64,000 bases of DNA, from positions 32,975 through 96,974 of the forward strand of contig JAFVDH010000005.1 in assembly GCA_017478515.1 (NCBI GenBank), in the 5' to 3' direction. Shown piece by piece: positions 35,837 through 44,697 of this stretch (its first letter is position 1; every line of letters starts with the position of its first letter). The notes under the pieces were generated by a model. The model did not search any database, had not been told where the DNA came from, and saw only the letters and a list, made by a program, of their open reading frames with translations. This DNA comes from a bacterium (lineage in GTDB: Bacteria; Cyanobacteriota; Vampirovibrionia; Gastranaerophilales; Gastranaerophilaceae). A program made the position numbers and the translations under genes.

Positions 35837-37291
35837 ATGAGATTATATTATTTGATAGATGCACTTGGAATAGTAATTTTTTCAATAGGAGTAATGACGT
35901 TAGTTCCATGCATTACAGCACTGCTAAGTCACGATTTGTTTTCATTAATTTTATTTTTAGTTCTGGGAATTTTAACAATAGTTACGGGACATCTAATGCA
36001 TGTTCTAACACCGTCAGAAAAAGTTTTGAACTTAAAAAAAACAGAAGGATTGGCACTTGTATTGTTATCATGGATAGCATTTTGGATTATTGCGACAATA
36101 CCATTTTTAGCTTATGGATTAAGTCCTATAAATGCCTTTTTTGAGGCAATATCAGGGATAACTTCGTGTGGTGCAACAATATTAACAGATTATGATTTTC
36201 CTAAAACATTTTTCTTTTATAGAGCCTTTATACAGTGGTTAGGAGGGATGGGAATAATAATTTTGTTTACCGCAATATTACCTCAATTCGCTGTTGCAGG
36301 CAGACAATTATTTTTTGCTGAAGCTCCCGGTTCGAGAGAAGAAAATCTTACACCGAGAATAAAACATTCTGCTACTGCATTATGGAGTATTTATTTCGGG
36401 CTTACTGTATTACAAATAATTTTGTTAAATATTTATGGTATGGATTTATTTGATGCAATTTGTATTTCACTTGCGACAATATCTGCGGGCGGATTTTCTC
36501 CTCTTGCATCAAGTATTGGCGGGTATCATTCTCAAATTTGTAATTGGATTTGTATAAGTTTTATGTTTATAGCAGGCTGCAACTTTGCATTGATGTATAA
36601 ATCAATAGTAAAGAAAAATCCCCTAATTATGATAAAAAACGAAGAGTTTAGATTCTATTTCTTTTTTGTAATTGCAATTTGTTTGATACTTTCCGGCACA
36701 CTATATTTAAATACTCATTCAACAAGTTTTAAAATGTTTACAGATGCAGTATTTTCAACAATATCCGTTATAACCTCAACAGGTCATACAACGACCAATT
36801 TCGGGTTGTGGTCGCATCAGGCATTGGCATTGTTGTTTTGTACAACAATAGTTGGTTCTTGTGCCGGTTCGTGCGGTGGCGGAATTAAAATAATAAGAGC
36901 AATTATTTATTGTAAATTTTTAAAAATGGAATTAACAAAAATTCTTCATCCAAACGCAGTTATAAATATAAAAATTGATAATACAGTTGTTGCAAAAGAT
37001 GATTTAAGACAGGTTATATCATTTGTAACTTTTTATCTTCTGTTTTTTATGGCAAGTTCGTTTGCTGTAACATTAATAGAAAATAATTTATCAGTAGGTT
37101 TAAGCGGGACAGTTTCAACGCTTGGACTTGTAGGAGTCGGAGCTGGTTCTATAATAGGACCAGCGGAAGGGTTTAACAATGTTCAGCCGTTAACAAAAAT
37201 ATTATTTATGTTTAATATGTTAATCGGTCGATTAGAAATAATACCTGTTGTAGTATTATTTAATAAAGATTTTTGGACAATATCAAAATAA
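35837..37291 (+). CDS. trkH: Trk potassium uptake channel subunit TrkH
   Basis: Potassium-translocating membrane subunit. The 484-residue protein has four pore-loop repeats of the SKT superfamily with filter-like segments: SGITSCGAT, ISAGGFSPL, STSGHTT-like VITSTGHTTTN, and LGLVGVGAGSI. About ten hydrophobic segments flank these. It begins two bases after trkA and is followed at 16 bases by yjbQ. Function: K+ uptake for turgor and osmotic adjustment, with TrkA as gate. Confidence 0.94.
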   Translation: MRLYYLIDALGIVIFSIGVMTLVPCITALLSHDLFSLILFLVLGILTIVTGHLMHVLTPSEKVLNLKKTEGLALVLLSWIAFWIIATIPFLAYGLSPINAFFEAISGITSCGATILTDYDFPKTFFFYRAFIQWLGGMGIIILFTAILPQFAVAGRQLFFAEAPGSREENLTPRIKHSATALWSIYFGLTVLQIILLNIYGMDLFDAICISLATISAGGFSPLASSIGGYHSQICNWICISFMFIAGCNFALMYKSIVKKNPLIMIKNEEFRFYFFFVIAICLILSGTLYLNTHSTSFKMFTDAVFSTISVITSTGHTTTNFGLWSHQALALLFCTTIVGSCAGSCGGGIKIIRAIIYCKFLKMELTKILHPNAVINIKIDNTVVAKDDLRQVISFVTFYLLFFMASSFAVTLIENNLSVGLSGTVSTLGLVGVGAGSIIGPAEGFNNVQPLTKILFMFNMLIGRLEIIPVVVLFNKDFWTISK

Positions 37292-37306
37292 AAAATAGGA
37301 GAAAAT

Positions 37307-37720
37307 ATGAAATTTCACACAGAATATTTATGGTTGAATACAGAAAAAATCAGAGATTATATAAATATAACAGACGAAGTTGAAGAAATTGTGCGAAAAA
37401 GTGGAATTCAAGACGGAATGGTGCTTGTTTCTGCTATGCACATAACGGCTGCTGTGTATGTAAATGATGCTGAAAGCGGATTAATACAAGATATTGATGC
37501 TTGGCTGGAAGAAATTGCACCTTATAATATTAATTACAAACATCACAGAACAGGTGAAACGAACGGCGACAGCCACTTAAAGAGTTTAACTTTAGGACAC
37601 GAAATAATAGCACCGATAACAAACGGCCGATTGGATTTTGGGCCATGGCAGCAAATTTATTATGCCGAATTTGACGGACAAAGAAGAAAAAGAGTTATCG
37701 TAAAAGTTATGGGCGAATAA
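37307..37720 (+). CDS. yjbQ: YjbQ/UPF0047 family protein
   Basis: A 137-residue single-domain protein of the YjbQ (secondary thiamine-phosphate synthase) family. The conserved features are [17 protein letters not shown], the histidine pair in [18 protein letters not shown], and the closing [22 protein letters not shown]. Homologues have weak thiamine-phosphate synthase activity in vitro, but their physiological role is unclear. It has GGAG upstream and follows trkH closely, probably by read-through. Confidence 0.9.
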   Translation: MKFHTEYLWLNTEKIRDYINITDEVEEIVRKSGIQDGMVLVSAMHITAAVYVNDAESGLIQDIDAWLEEIAPYNINYKHHRTGETNGDSHLKSLTLGHEIIAPITNGRLDFGPWQQIYYAEFDGQRRKRVIVKVMGE

Positions 37721-37721
37721 A

Positions 37722-37945
37722 ATGGAAGTAGAAAAAATTCACAACATAACCCAAATAAATCTGCAAACATATCAATGTTATTATTTTGGGAAACTCAATT
37801 AAACATATTCGACTCAACAGTACCAAATAAAGTTTCAATAACAAAAGTTAATTCACCTTTAAAACCTAATAATATAATATTATCAAATTTTCCATTACAA
37901 CTTCTTTATGACTTAAAAAGCAAACTTAATCCAGCTCTGACGTAG
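37722..37945 (+). pseudogene. possible decayed small gene
   Basis: After yjbQ a 26-codon frame starts at ATG 37722. A second frame from ATG 37775 to TAG 37945 encodes 56 residues (opening MLLFWETQLNIFDSTVPNKV) with Trp and Pro, which is not typical of random AT-rich sequence. The two are in different frames, which could reflect a frameshifted remnant. The 3' end overlaps the convergent radical SAM gene. I do not recognise it and it may be noise. Confidence 0.15.
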
Positions 37946-39303
37946 TTTTTCAATTCAGCAAAAGAACGAATTTTAGAGAGCATTTTAAAAATATAAGCAG
38001 GTCTTATATAAAAACGTCTTACGGCAAATTTATGTAAATCCATAATTTGTTCTTTTGAAAGGGAATGGGTTTTAACAACAGGATAATAGTATGAACCGTT
38101 AAAAGAATAATCCTTATCAAACAAATTATAATTTTGAGCATAATTATAGAATTTAGTACCAGGAAGAGGAACCGCCGTATAAAAACTTACAAAATCAGGG
38201 TCTAAACTAATTGCAAAGTCCACAGATTGCTTAATAGTATTTTCGTCATCCCATGGCAAACCAATTACAAAATAAGCATAAGACTTCATTTTAGCTTTTT
38301 TAAGCATTTTAAAGCAATCTTTTATTTCAAAAACAGTAGTTTTTTTAGTAATTTTATCAAGAATAAACTGAGACCCGCTTTCCACACCGACACTCACAAG
38401 TCTGCATCCTGACTTGTACATTAGTTTAAGCAAATCAAAATCAACAGTATCAGCTCTGGTATTGCAAGACCAAACTATATTGAGTTTTTCATCAATAATT
38501 TTATTGCAAAGACTAACAACCCAGTCTCTGTCCTGAGTAAAAATATCCGACCAAAAAACAAAATTAGAAATTTTATAACGATTGATACACTCTTTTAGTT
38601 CTAAAATAATATTTTGCGGGCTGCGGCGTCTGACAAGAGAACCCGAAACAGGTGTCGCAAGACAAAAGAAACAATGATGCGGACAACCTCGGGAAACTTT
38701 AATAACAGCTTGAGGTTTATCATTATCAGGACGTTTATAAATGTTATTATCAACCAAATGTCTTGCAGGAAAAGGAAGTTCATCCAAGTTTTCAATAAAA
38801 GGTCTTTTACCTGTATATTTAGCGGTATACTTGTCACGGTAACAAATTCCTAAAATATCATTATAGTTTTTACCCTCTAAAATTTCCTTTAAAGTTTCTT
38901 CTGCCTCTCCAACAATAGCAATATCAAGATATTTATTGTTATAAATGGTATCTTTTGCACAAGTTAAAAACGGAGCACCTTTCGCAATTGTAATAATATT
39001 CGGAAATCTCTTTTTAGCAAGTTTAACAGCTTTCAAATCAGAATTAAAAGTCGGCATAGCTGCATTTATGAGAAGATAATCAGGCATAAAGCTTTCTAAA
39101 TCACTCATAAAATCACCGCCAAGAGAATAGTCCGCTATTTTAGCCTCAAAATTCAAAAGTTCGGCAACACCAGCCAAATATAACAAATCCGTAGGAGGCA
39201 GAGGAGGAATAATAAATAAATCCTTAACAGGCTGCTGACAACGGTCTTCCCTGTTTAAAACGGGAGACGGAGGATATACTAAGAATATTTTCTTCTTTAC
39301 CAT
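37906..39303 (-). CDS. B12-binding-domain radical SAM protein
   Basis: A 465-residue enzyme with an N-terminal cobalamin-binding-type Rossmann domain (about 1-140; note FLVYPPSP, PPTDLLYLAGVAELL and the VGEAEETLKEIL stretch) and a radical SAM barrel whose [4Fe-4S] cysteines are in SRGCPHHCFFC (CxxxCxxC) near 190. GVESGSQFILDKITK and the C-terminal YFVIGLPWDDENT match the BchE/P-methylase-like class. These enzymes methylate or rearrange carbon skeletons of lipids, cofactors or natural products. The classical DxHxxG B12 motif is not evident. It is a single-gene unit; substrate unknown. Confidence 0.82.
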   Translation of the reverse strand: MVKKKIFLVYPPSPVLNREDRCQQPVKDLFIIPPLPPTDLLYLAGVAELLNFEAKIADYSLGGDFMSDLESFMPDYLLINAAMPTFNSDLKAVKLAKKRFPNIITIAKGAPFLTCAKDTIYNNKYLDIAIVGEAEETLKEILEGKNYNDILGICYRDKYTAKYTGKRPFIENLDELPFPARHLVDNNIYKRPDNDKPQAVIKVSRGCPHHCFFCLATPVSGSLVRRRSPQNIILELKECINRYKISNFVFWSDIFTQDRDWVVSLCNKIIDEKLNIVWSCNTRADTVDFDLLKLMYKSGCRLVSVGVESGSQFILDKITKKTTVFEIKDCFKMLKKAKMKSYAYFVIGLPWDDENTIKQSVDFAISLDPDFVSFYTAVPLPGTKFYNYAQNYNLFDKDYSFNGSYYYPVVKTHSLSKEQIMDLHKFAVRRFYIRPAYIFKMLSKIRSFAELKNYVRAGLSLLFKS

Positions 39304-39395
39304 AATTTAAATCTACTCATAAAATTAAATGTGGTCAATATATTACTTTTGTGTTACGTTAAATGCGTAAGTATTATCGATATAAGGAAATAAAA

Positions 39396-42035
39396 ATGAG
39401 TATAGCTGATGAATTAGCAACAGTATATGATGCCAAAAGTACAGAAGAAGAAATGTACAAATTTTGGGAAGAAAACGAATTTTTCAAAGCGGATGAAACA
39501 AGTGACAAACCGCCGTTTTCAATAGTAATTCCACCGCCAAATGTAACAGGTGTTCTGCATATGGGGCACGCTCTTGACGGAACTTTACAGGATATTCTTA
39601 CAAGATATCACAGAATGAGCGGTTACGAAGCTCTTTGGCTTCCGGGAACCGACCATGCCGGTATTGCGACTCAGGCTGTAGTTGAAAAGAAATTGAGAGC
39701 CGAAGGTAAAAGCCGTTTTGACTTAGGCAGAGAAAAATTCCTTGAAGAAACTTGGAAATGGGCTAATGAACATAAATCAGCTATTTTAAATCAATTTAAG
39801 CGATTAGGTGCATCTTTTGACAGAACAAGAGAAAGATTTACATTTGACGAGGGCTGTTCTGCAGCAGTAAAAAAAGTATTTGTGGATTTATACAATAAAG
39901 GCCTAATCTACAAAGGAGCATACATTGTAAACTGGTGTCCGAGATGTATGAGTGCGATTTCCGACATAGAAACGGAATACGAAACAGAACAAGGACATTT
40001 GTGGGAAATTTCATACCCTCTTGTTAATGAGCAAGGAGCAATAGTCGTTGCAACAACAAGACCTGAAACGATGTTCGGAGATGTAGCAATTGCAGTTCAT
40101 CCAAGCGACTACAAATATAAAGATTTAATAGGCAAAAAAGTATATATCCCGCTATCAAGAAGAGAAATTCCGATTATAGCAGACGAATACGTAGATAAGA
40201 GTTTCGGAACTGGAGCTGTAAAAATAACACCTGCTCACGACCCTAACGACTACGAAGTAGGCAAACGCCACAACTTAAAACCTATATGGGTAATTGATGA
40301 ACAAGGAAAAATGATAGATTGTCCTGAAGTTCCTGAAGATATAAGAGGTTTGGACAGATATGAAGCAAGAGAAAAAACAGTAGGTATGCTTTCATACAAC
40401 AATTCTTTAATAAGAATAACCGAACACGAACACAATGTAGGCAAATGCCAAAGATGTAACACAACTATAGAACCGCTATTATCAGAACAATGGTTTGTAA
40501 AAATGGAACCGCTCGCAAAAGAAGCAATTGCAGCAGTAAAAGACGGCAGAATAAAATTTGTACCTGAAAGATGGGAAAAGAATTATTTAGGCTGGATGGA
40601 AAATATAAGAGATTGGTGTATATCAAGACAATTATGGTGGGGACATCAAATTCCTGCATACTACCATAATCAAACAGGAGAAATGGTTGTAGCAGAAGAA
40701 AATCCTGATCCTGAAAATTATACACAAGACACAGACTGCCTTGATACATGGTTCTCATCAGGTTTATGGCCGTTTTCTACAATGGGTTTTCCTAACACTG
40801 AAACAGCGGACTTTAAGAAATTCTATCCGACAAGTGTTCTTGTAACAGGATTTGATATTATATTTTTCTGGGTTGCAAGAATGATAACTATGGGCTTGGA
40901 ATTCACTAAAAAAGCACCATTTTCAACCGTTTATATCCACGGACTTATAAGAGACGAAAAAGGTCAAAAAATGTCAAAATCTAAAGGCAATACAATTGAC
41001 CCTGTTAATATCATTGATAAATACGGCTGTGATGCTTTAAGATTTACGTTGACATCGCTTTGTACATACGGCGGACAGGATATAAAAATTTCTGATGAAA
41101 GATTTGAATACGGAAGAAATTTCGCAAATAAAATCTGGAATGCATCAAGATTTGTTTTGATGAACTTGGACGGCGTTGATAATAACAATATTGATATGAA
41201 TAGCTTAACTCTTGCCGATAAATGGATTTTAAACAAACTAAATGATGCGGCAAAAGAAGTTAATGAAAATATTAAAAATTATAGAATTGGTGAAATTGCA
41301 CATATTTTATACGACTTTTTCTGGAATTCATACTGCGACTGGTATGTAGAAATAGCTAAAATTCAATTGCAAAATCCTGAACAAAAACTTAATACTCAAA
41401 GGGTTCTAAGATACGTTCTTGATATGTCGTTGAGATTACTACACCCTATAATGCCTCATATCACAGAAAAAATCTGGCAGTTAATACCAAAACAATCAGA
41501 GTTTAAAGCAATAATAAAAGCTGATTATCCCGTATATGAAGATAAATTCTCTTATCCGCAAGAATCAGAAGAAATGGAATTGGTATTTGAAACAATTAAA
41601 TCGCTAAGAAACGTAAGACAAGGATTTAATATTTCACCATCTGTTCCGATAAATATTGAAATAAGAGCAGCAAAAGAAGAAAAATCCGTATTTGAAGCGG
41701 TTGTTTCATATATAAAACGACTTGCAAGAATAAATGAAATAATATTTGAGGATATAAATTCTGATGTACCTAAAAAATCAGCTGCCTGCGTTGTTTCAAA
41801 ATCGAGAATAATAATCCCTCTTGAAGATTTGATAGACTTGAATGCAGAAATTAAACGTCAGGAAAAGAAATTAGATAAACTAACTTCAGAAAAGAACTCT
41901 TTGCTTGGAAGATTGAATAACGAAAAATTCACATCAAAAGCACCAAAAGAAGTTATTGAACAATCTAAACAGAGAGTAGAAGAAATAGAACATCAAGAAG
42001 AGTCAATAAAAGAACTTATTAATAACCTAAAATAA
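39396..42035 (+). CDS. valS: valyl-tRNA synthetase
   Basis: Charges tRNA-Val. The 879-residue class Ia synthetase has the HIGH-type PPPNVTGVLHMGHALDG near 45, the editing domain (about 190-340), the KMSKS loop GQKMSKSKGNTIDP near 525, an anticodon-binding helical domain, and the ValS-specific C-terminal coiled coil (about 810-875, Glu/Lys-rich). The long frame begins at ATG 39363, but AAGGA (39384-39388) lies seven bases before ATG 39396, so the latter is chosen. hydE follows by 10 bases. The window also carries tRNA-Val. Confidence 0.97.
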   Translation: MSIADELATVYDAKSTEEEMYKFWEENEFFKADETSDKPPFSIVIPPPNVTGVLHMGHALDGTLQDILTRYHRMSGYEALWLPGTDHAGIATQAVVEKKLRAEGKSRFDLGREKFLEETWKWANEHKSAILNQFKRLGASFDRTRERFTFDEGCSAAVKKVFVDLYNKGLIYKGAYIVNWCPRCMSAISDIETEYETEQGHLWEISYPLVNEQGAIVVATTRPETMFGDVAIAVHPSDYKYKDLIGKKVYIPLSRREIPIIADEYVDKSFGTGAVKITPAHDPNDYEVGKRHNLKPIWVIDEQGKMIDCPEVPEDIRGLDRYEAREKTVGMLSYNNSLIRITEHEHNVGKCQRCNTTIEPLLSEQWFVKMEPLAKEAIAAVKDGRIKFVPERWEKNYLGWMENIRDWCISRQLWWGHQIPAYYHNQTGEMVVAEENPDPENYTQDTDCLDTWFSSGLWPFSTMGFPNTETADFKKFYPTSVLVTGFDIIFFWVARMITMGLEFTKKAPFSTVYIHGLIRDEKGQKMSKSKGNTIDPVNIIDKYGCDALRFTLTSLCTYGGQDIKISDERFEYGRNFANKIWNASRFVLMNLDGVDNNNIDMNSLTLADKWILNKLNDAAKEVNENIKNYRIGEIAHILYDFFWNSYCDWYVEIAKIQLQNPEQKLNTQRVLRYVLDMSLRLLHPIMPHITEKIWQLIPKQSEFKAIIKADYPVYEDKFSYPQESEEMELVFETIKSLRNVRQGFNISPSVPINIEIRAAKEEKSVFEAVVSYIKRLARINEIIFEDINSDVPKKSAACVVSKSRIIIPLEDLIDLNAEIKRQEKKLDKLTSEKNSLLGRLNNEKFTSKAPKEVIEQSKQRVEEIEHQEESIKELINNLK

Positions 42036-42045
42036 GCGGAAAATT

Positions 42046-43056
42046 TTGCACGATATGAATAATCTTACAAAATCCGAAATAATAAATATCTTGAAAGATA
42101 ATACCCAAGATGAACAATTATTTAAAACGGCAGATGAAATCAGAAAGAAAAATGTCGGAAATAAAGTTCATCTTAGGGGTCTGATTGAATTTTCCAATAT
42201 ATGTAAGAGAACCTGCAAATATTGCGGATTAAGAGCAGAAAATAAAACCCTTGAAAGATATAGAATTTCAGAAGAAGATATTATTTTTTATGCAAAACAA
42301 GCCTCTGAAATGGGCTATAAAACAATAGTTCTGCAATCAGGAGAAGATGAATATTTTTCTCAAGAAACAATTTGTAAAATAATAAACGAAATAAAAAAAC
42401 TTGACGTTGCCCTAACATTAAGCATAGGGGAAAAAAGTTACGACGAATATAAAGCATACAAAGATGCGGGAGCAGACAGATATTTAATAAGAATAGAAAC
42501 AACAGATAAAGAATTATATAAACAAATGCATCCGCATATGAATTACGAAAACAGAATAAAGTGCCTAAATTATATAAAAGAATTAGGCTATGAAGTAGGA
42601 ACAGGATGTCTTGTAGGACTTCCCGGGCAGACAATAGACTCCCTTGCGGATGACATACTATTTTTCAAAAGCATAAATGCCGATATGGTAGGCATAGGGC
42701 CATTTATAGCACATCCTGAAACCCCACTAAAAGATGCATCTAACGGAAGTTTTAATCTGGCATTAAAGGTAATGGCACTTACAAGAATAATACTTCCTGA
42801 TATAAATATTCCCGCAACAACAGCAATGGAAACCCTGAACCCAAACGGCCGAATTATTGCACTACAAAGCGGAGCTAATGTTGTTATGCCGAATGTAACA
42901 TCTAAAGAATACCGTGCAAAATACGAAATTTATCCGAATAAAATATGTATAAATGAAAACCCGACTCAATGCAGGGGATGTATTGAGGGAAAAATTAAAG
43001 CAATAGGACGCACAATTGCAGAAGATTTCGGATTTCATAAAAAAGTAATTAGTTAA
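42046..43056 (+). CDS. hydE: [FeFe]-hydrogenase H-cluster maturase HydE
   Basis: Radical SAM enzyme that helps build the diiron subcluster of [FeFe]-hydrogenase. The 336-residue protein closely follows the HydE pattern: VHLRGLIEFSNICKRTCKYCG with cysteines 53, 57 and 60, IVLQSGED, LVGLPGQTIDSLADDILF, MVGIGPFIAHPETPL, LPDINIPATTAME and GANVVMPN. The accessory C-terminal cluster motif C-x7-C-x2-C (301, 309, 312) is also kept. HydF, HydG and the hydrogenase are not nearby. The start is TTG 42046 or ATG 42055; neither has a strong Shine-Dalgarno. Downstream of valS and probably co-transcribed. Confidence 0.92.
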   Translation: MHDMNNLTKSEIINILKDNTQDEQLFKTADEIRKKNVGNKVHLRGLIEFSNICKRTCKYCGLRAENKTLERYRISEEDIIFYAKQASEMGYKTIVLQSGEDEYFSQETICKIINEIKKLDVALTLSIGEKSYDEYKAYKDAGADRYLIRIETTDKELYKQMHPHMNYENRIKCLNYIKELGYEVGTGCLVGLPGQTIDSLADDILFFKSINADMVGIGPFIAHPETPLKDASNGSFNLALKVMALTRIILPDINIPATTAMETLNPNGRIIALQSGANVVMPNVTSKEYRAKYEIYPNKICINENPTQCRGCIEGKIKAIGRTIAEDFGFHKKVIS

Positions 43057-43069
43057 AAAGCAATAAAAT

Positions 43070-43290
43070 GTAATTATATAAAAGTCTACACAAATAATAA
43101 AAATATCATATTCGATATTTCACTTCTAATTCGTTAATTTCAAACACAGCCCTCATAACTCGTGCTTACGCACTCAAACAAATTCGGGCTTGTAATTGTT
43201 TCAATAAACGAATTTACGAAGTTCCATAAAGATATGATTATTTTTATTATTTGTATAGACACAAATTTATGTAAAATTGTATATAATTAC
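43070..43290. mobile_element. fold-back (MITE-like) inverted-repeat element
   Basis: Between the ends of convergent hydE and mnmA lies a near-palindromic segment of about 220 bp. The outer ends GTAATTATATA (43070-43080) and TATATAATTAC (43280-43290) are inverted copies. The inner arms 43084-43112 and 43231-43260 match over about 27 of 30 positions (core ACAAATAATAAAAA). Further inward AATTCGTT/AACGAATT and GCCC/GGGC also pair, closing on GTGC-TTAC-GCAC (43162-43173). It has no reading frame and resembles a MITE or long fold-back repeat. No target duplication could be defined. Confidence 0.5.
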
Positions 43291-43303
43291 CTAATAAAAA
43301 ATA

Positions 43304-43322
43304 CCTGATAAAATTTATCAGG
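43304..43322. terminator. bidirectional terminator between hydE and mnmA
   Basis: CCTGATAAA (43304-43312) pairs with TTTATCAGG (43314-43322). T-runs follow on both strands (CATTTTTT on plus, TATTTTTTATT on minus). It serves the two convergent genes, with mnmA ending 46 bases away. Confidence 0.75.
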
Positions 43323-43367
43323 CATTTTTTAAAGAAGTCTACAAAATTCTATATTTTACAAATGAAA

Positions 43368-44435
43368 CTACTCGACGCTATCAATAATACCGCCGCCAAT
43401 AACTCTATCTTCATCGTAAAAGACCACGGACTGTCCTATTGCAATTGATTTTTGAAGTTCATCAAACTCAACATCAACACCATCACCATCTGGTTTTATT
43501 ACAGCGTTTGCGGGCTTTTGCGTAGAACGAATTTTTGCACACACCTGCATTTCTTCTTTCAACCCGTCAATTGAAATCCAATTCAAATTCACAGCTCTCA
43601 AAGATTTTTTAAAAGTTTTATCAGCAGGACCGATAACAACTTCATTTGTATCTTTTTTCAATTCCAAAACATACATAGGCTCAGAAGCCGCAACCCCTAA
43701 ACCTTTTCTTTGTCCGATAGTATAATTCCAAATACCTTTATGCGTGCCTAAAATTTTACCGTTCACATCAACAATATTACCGATTTTTTCTTGCAATCCG
43801 AGTAATTCATTATAATCTCCATCATAAAAATCCTGACTGTCAGGTTTTTCTGCAACATTTAAACCGTTATCTTTCGCAATTTGTCTTATTTCATCTTTTG
43901 AATAATTACCCAAAGGAAGAATAATATTTGAAAGAGTATCTTGAGACAATCTATACAAGAAATAAGACTGGTCTTTATTAGAAGCAATTCCTTTTTTAAG
44001 GAGAAATCTGCTGTTTTCCTGTTCAACTCTGGCATAATGCCCTGTTGCAAATTTATCAAACTCAATTCCGTTGACTTTTGCCATATGAGGTAAAACGCCA
44101 AATTTTACAAGAGCATTACACCAAATACAAGGATTAGGGGTTCTGCCCTGAATATATTCAGATTTAAAATTATCAAGCACGATTTTTTCATACTGTTCAA
44201 CGCAATCAAACACATAATAAGGAATACCGATTTGTTCAGCAATTCTGCGAGCCTCTTCAATATCTTCTTTTTCATCAGGGCCGTAACAAGCATTTTTATG
44301 ACCGGATTTCAAAGCCATTCCATCTTTTCCCCAAATTGACATTGTAGCACCGATAACTTCATGCCCCTGCTGTTTTAAAATTAAAGCAGCAACTGAAGAA
44401 TCCACACCACCTGATAATCCAACCAAAACTTTCAT
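43368..44435 (-). CDS. mnmA: tRNA 2-thiouridine(34) synthase MnmA (variant active site)
   Basis: Thiolates the wobble uridine of tRNAs for Lys, Glu and Gln. The 355-residue protein has the PP-loop GLSGGVDSSVAALIL at residues 6-20, the RTPNPCIWCN motif with Cys103 and Cys106, ATGHYARV, and the GQRKGLGV C-terminal segment. The region that normally reads SQDICF and carries the second catalytic Cys instead reads DSQDFYDGDY (199-208), without Cys. An extra Cys50 occurs in NACYGPDEKED. The three cysteines 50, 103 and 106 could bind an Fe-S cluster instead of forming the classical persulfide pair. Confidence 0.92.
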   Translation of the reverse strand: MKVLVGLSGGVDSSVAALILKQQGHEVIGATMSIWGKDGMALKSGHKNACYGPDEKEDIEEARRIAEQIGIPYYVFDCVEQYEKIVLDNFKSEYIQGRTPNPCIWCNALVKFGVLPHMAKVNGIEFDKFATGHYARVEQENSRFLLKKGIASNKDQSYFLYRLSQDTLSNIILPLGNYSKDEIRQIAKDNGLNVAEKPDSQDFYDGDYNELLGLQEKIGNIVDVNGKILGTHKGIWNYTIGQRKGLGVAASEPMYVLELKKDTNEVVIGPADKTFKKSLRAVNLNWISIDGLKEEMQVCAKIRSTQKPANAVIKPDGDGVDVEFDELQKSIAIGQSVVFYDEDRVIGGGIIDSVE

Positions 44436-44697
44436 TCTATATCCTTTCGCTATAAAAAATCATATTAAATTAGTAAAATTTAAGCTTACAACTTAATTCT
44501 ACAAAATAATTTTAAATAAAATTTAGCCTTAATACAACAAAAAAATTCAAACAATCTTTTACAATATTAAGTTACGTGTATAACATGCGGTTATTGGATT
44601 TGAGCATATTTACAAAACTTAACACTACGTAAAAAATAAGCAATTATTTTTTAGAAAAATACTTTTTATAGGTACGAGAGATTTAAAGAGAGTTAAA
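44436..44697. other. intergenic region between divergent mnmA and CHAP gene
   Basis: 262 bases, strongly AT-rich, separating two divergent genes, so it must hold both promoters. I see no confident -35/-10 pair. TTACGT near 44574 and ACGTAA near 44625 form a distant inverted pair of unknown meaning. No RNA gene was recognised. Confidence 0.3.

Noticed and set aside
43158..43176. Central hairpin of the fold-back element as a stand-alone terminator
   Set aside because: The stem is only 4 bp with no U-run; it is better explained as the centre of the larger inverted repeat.
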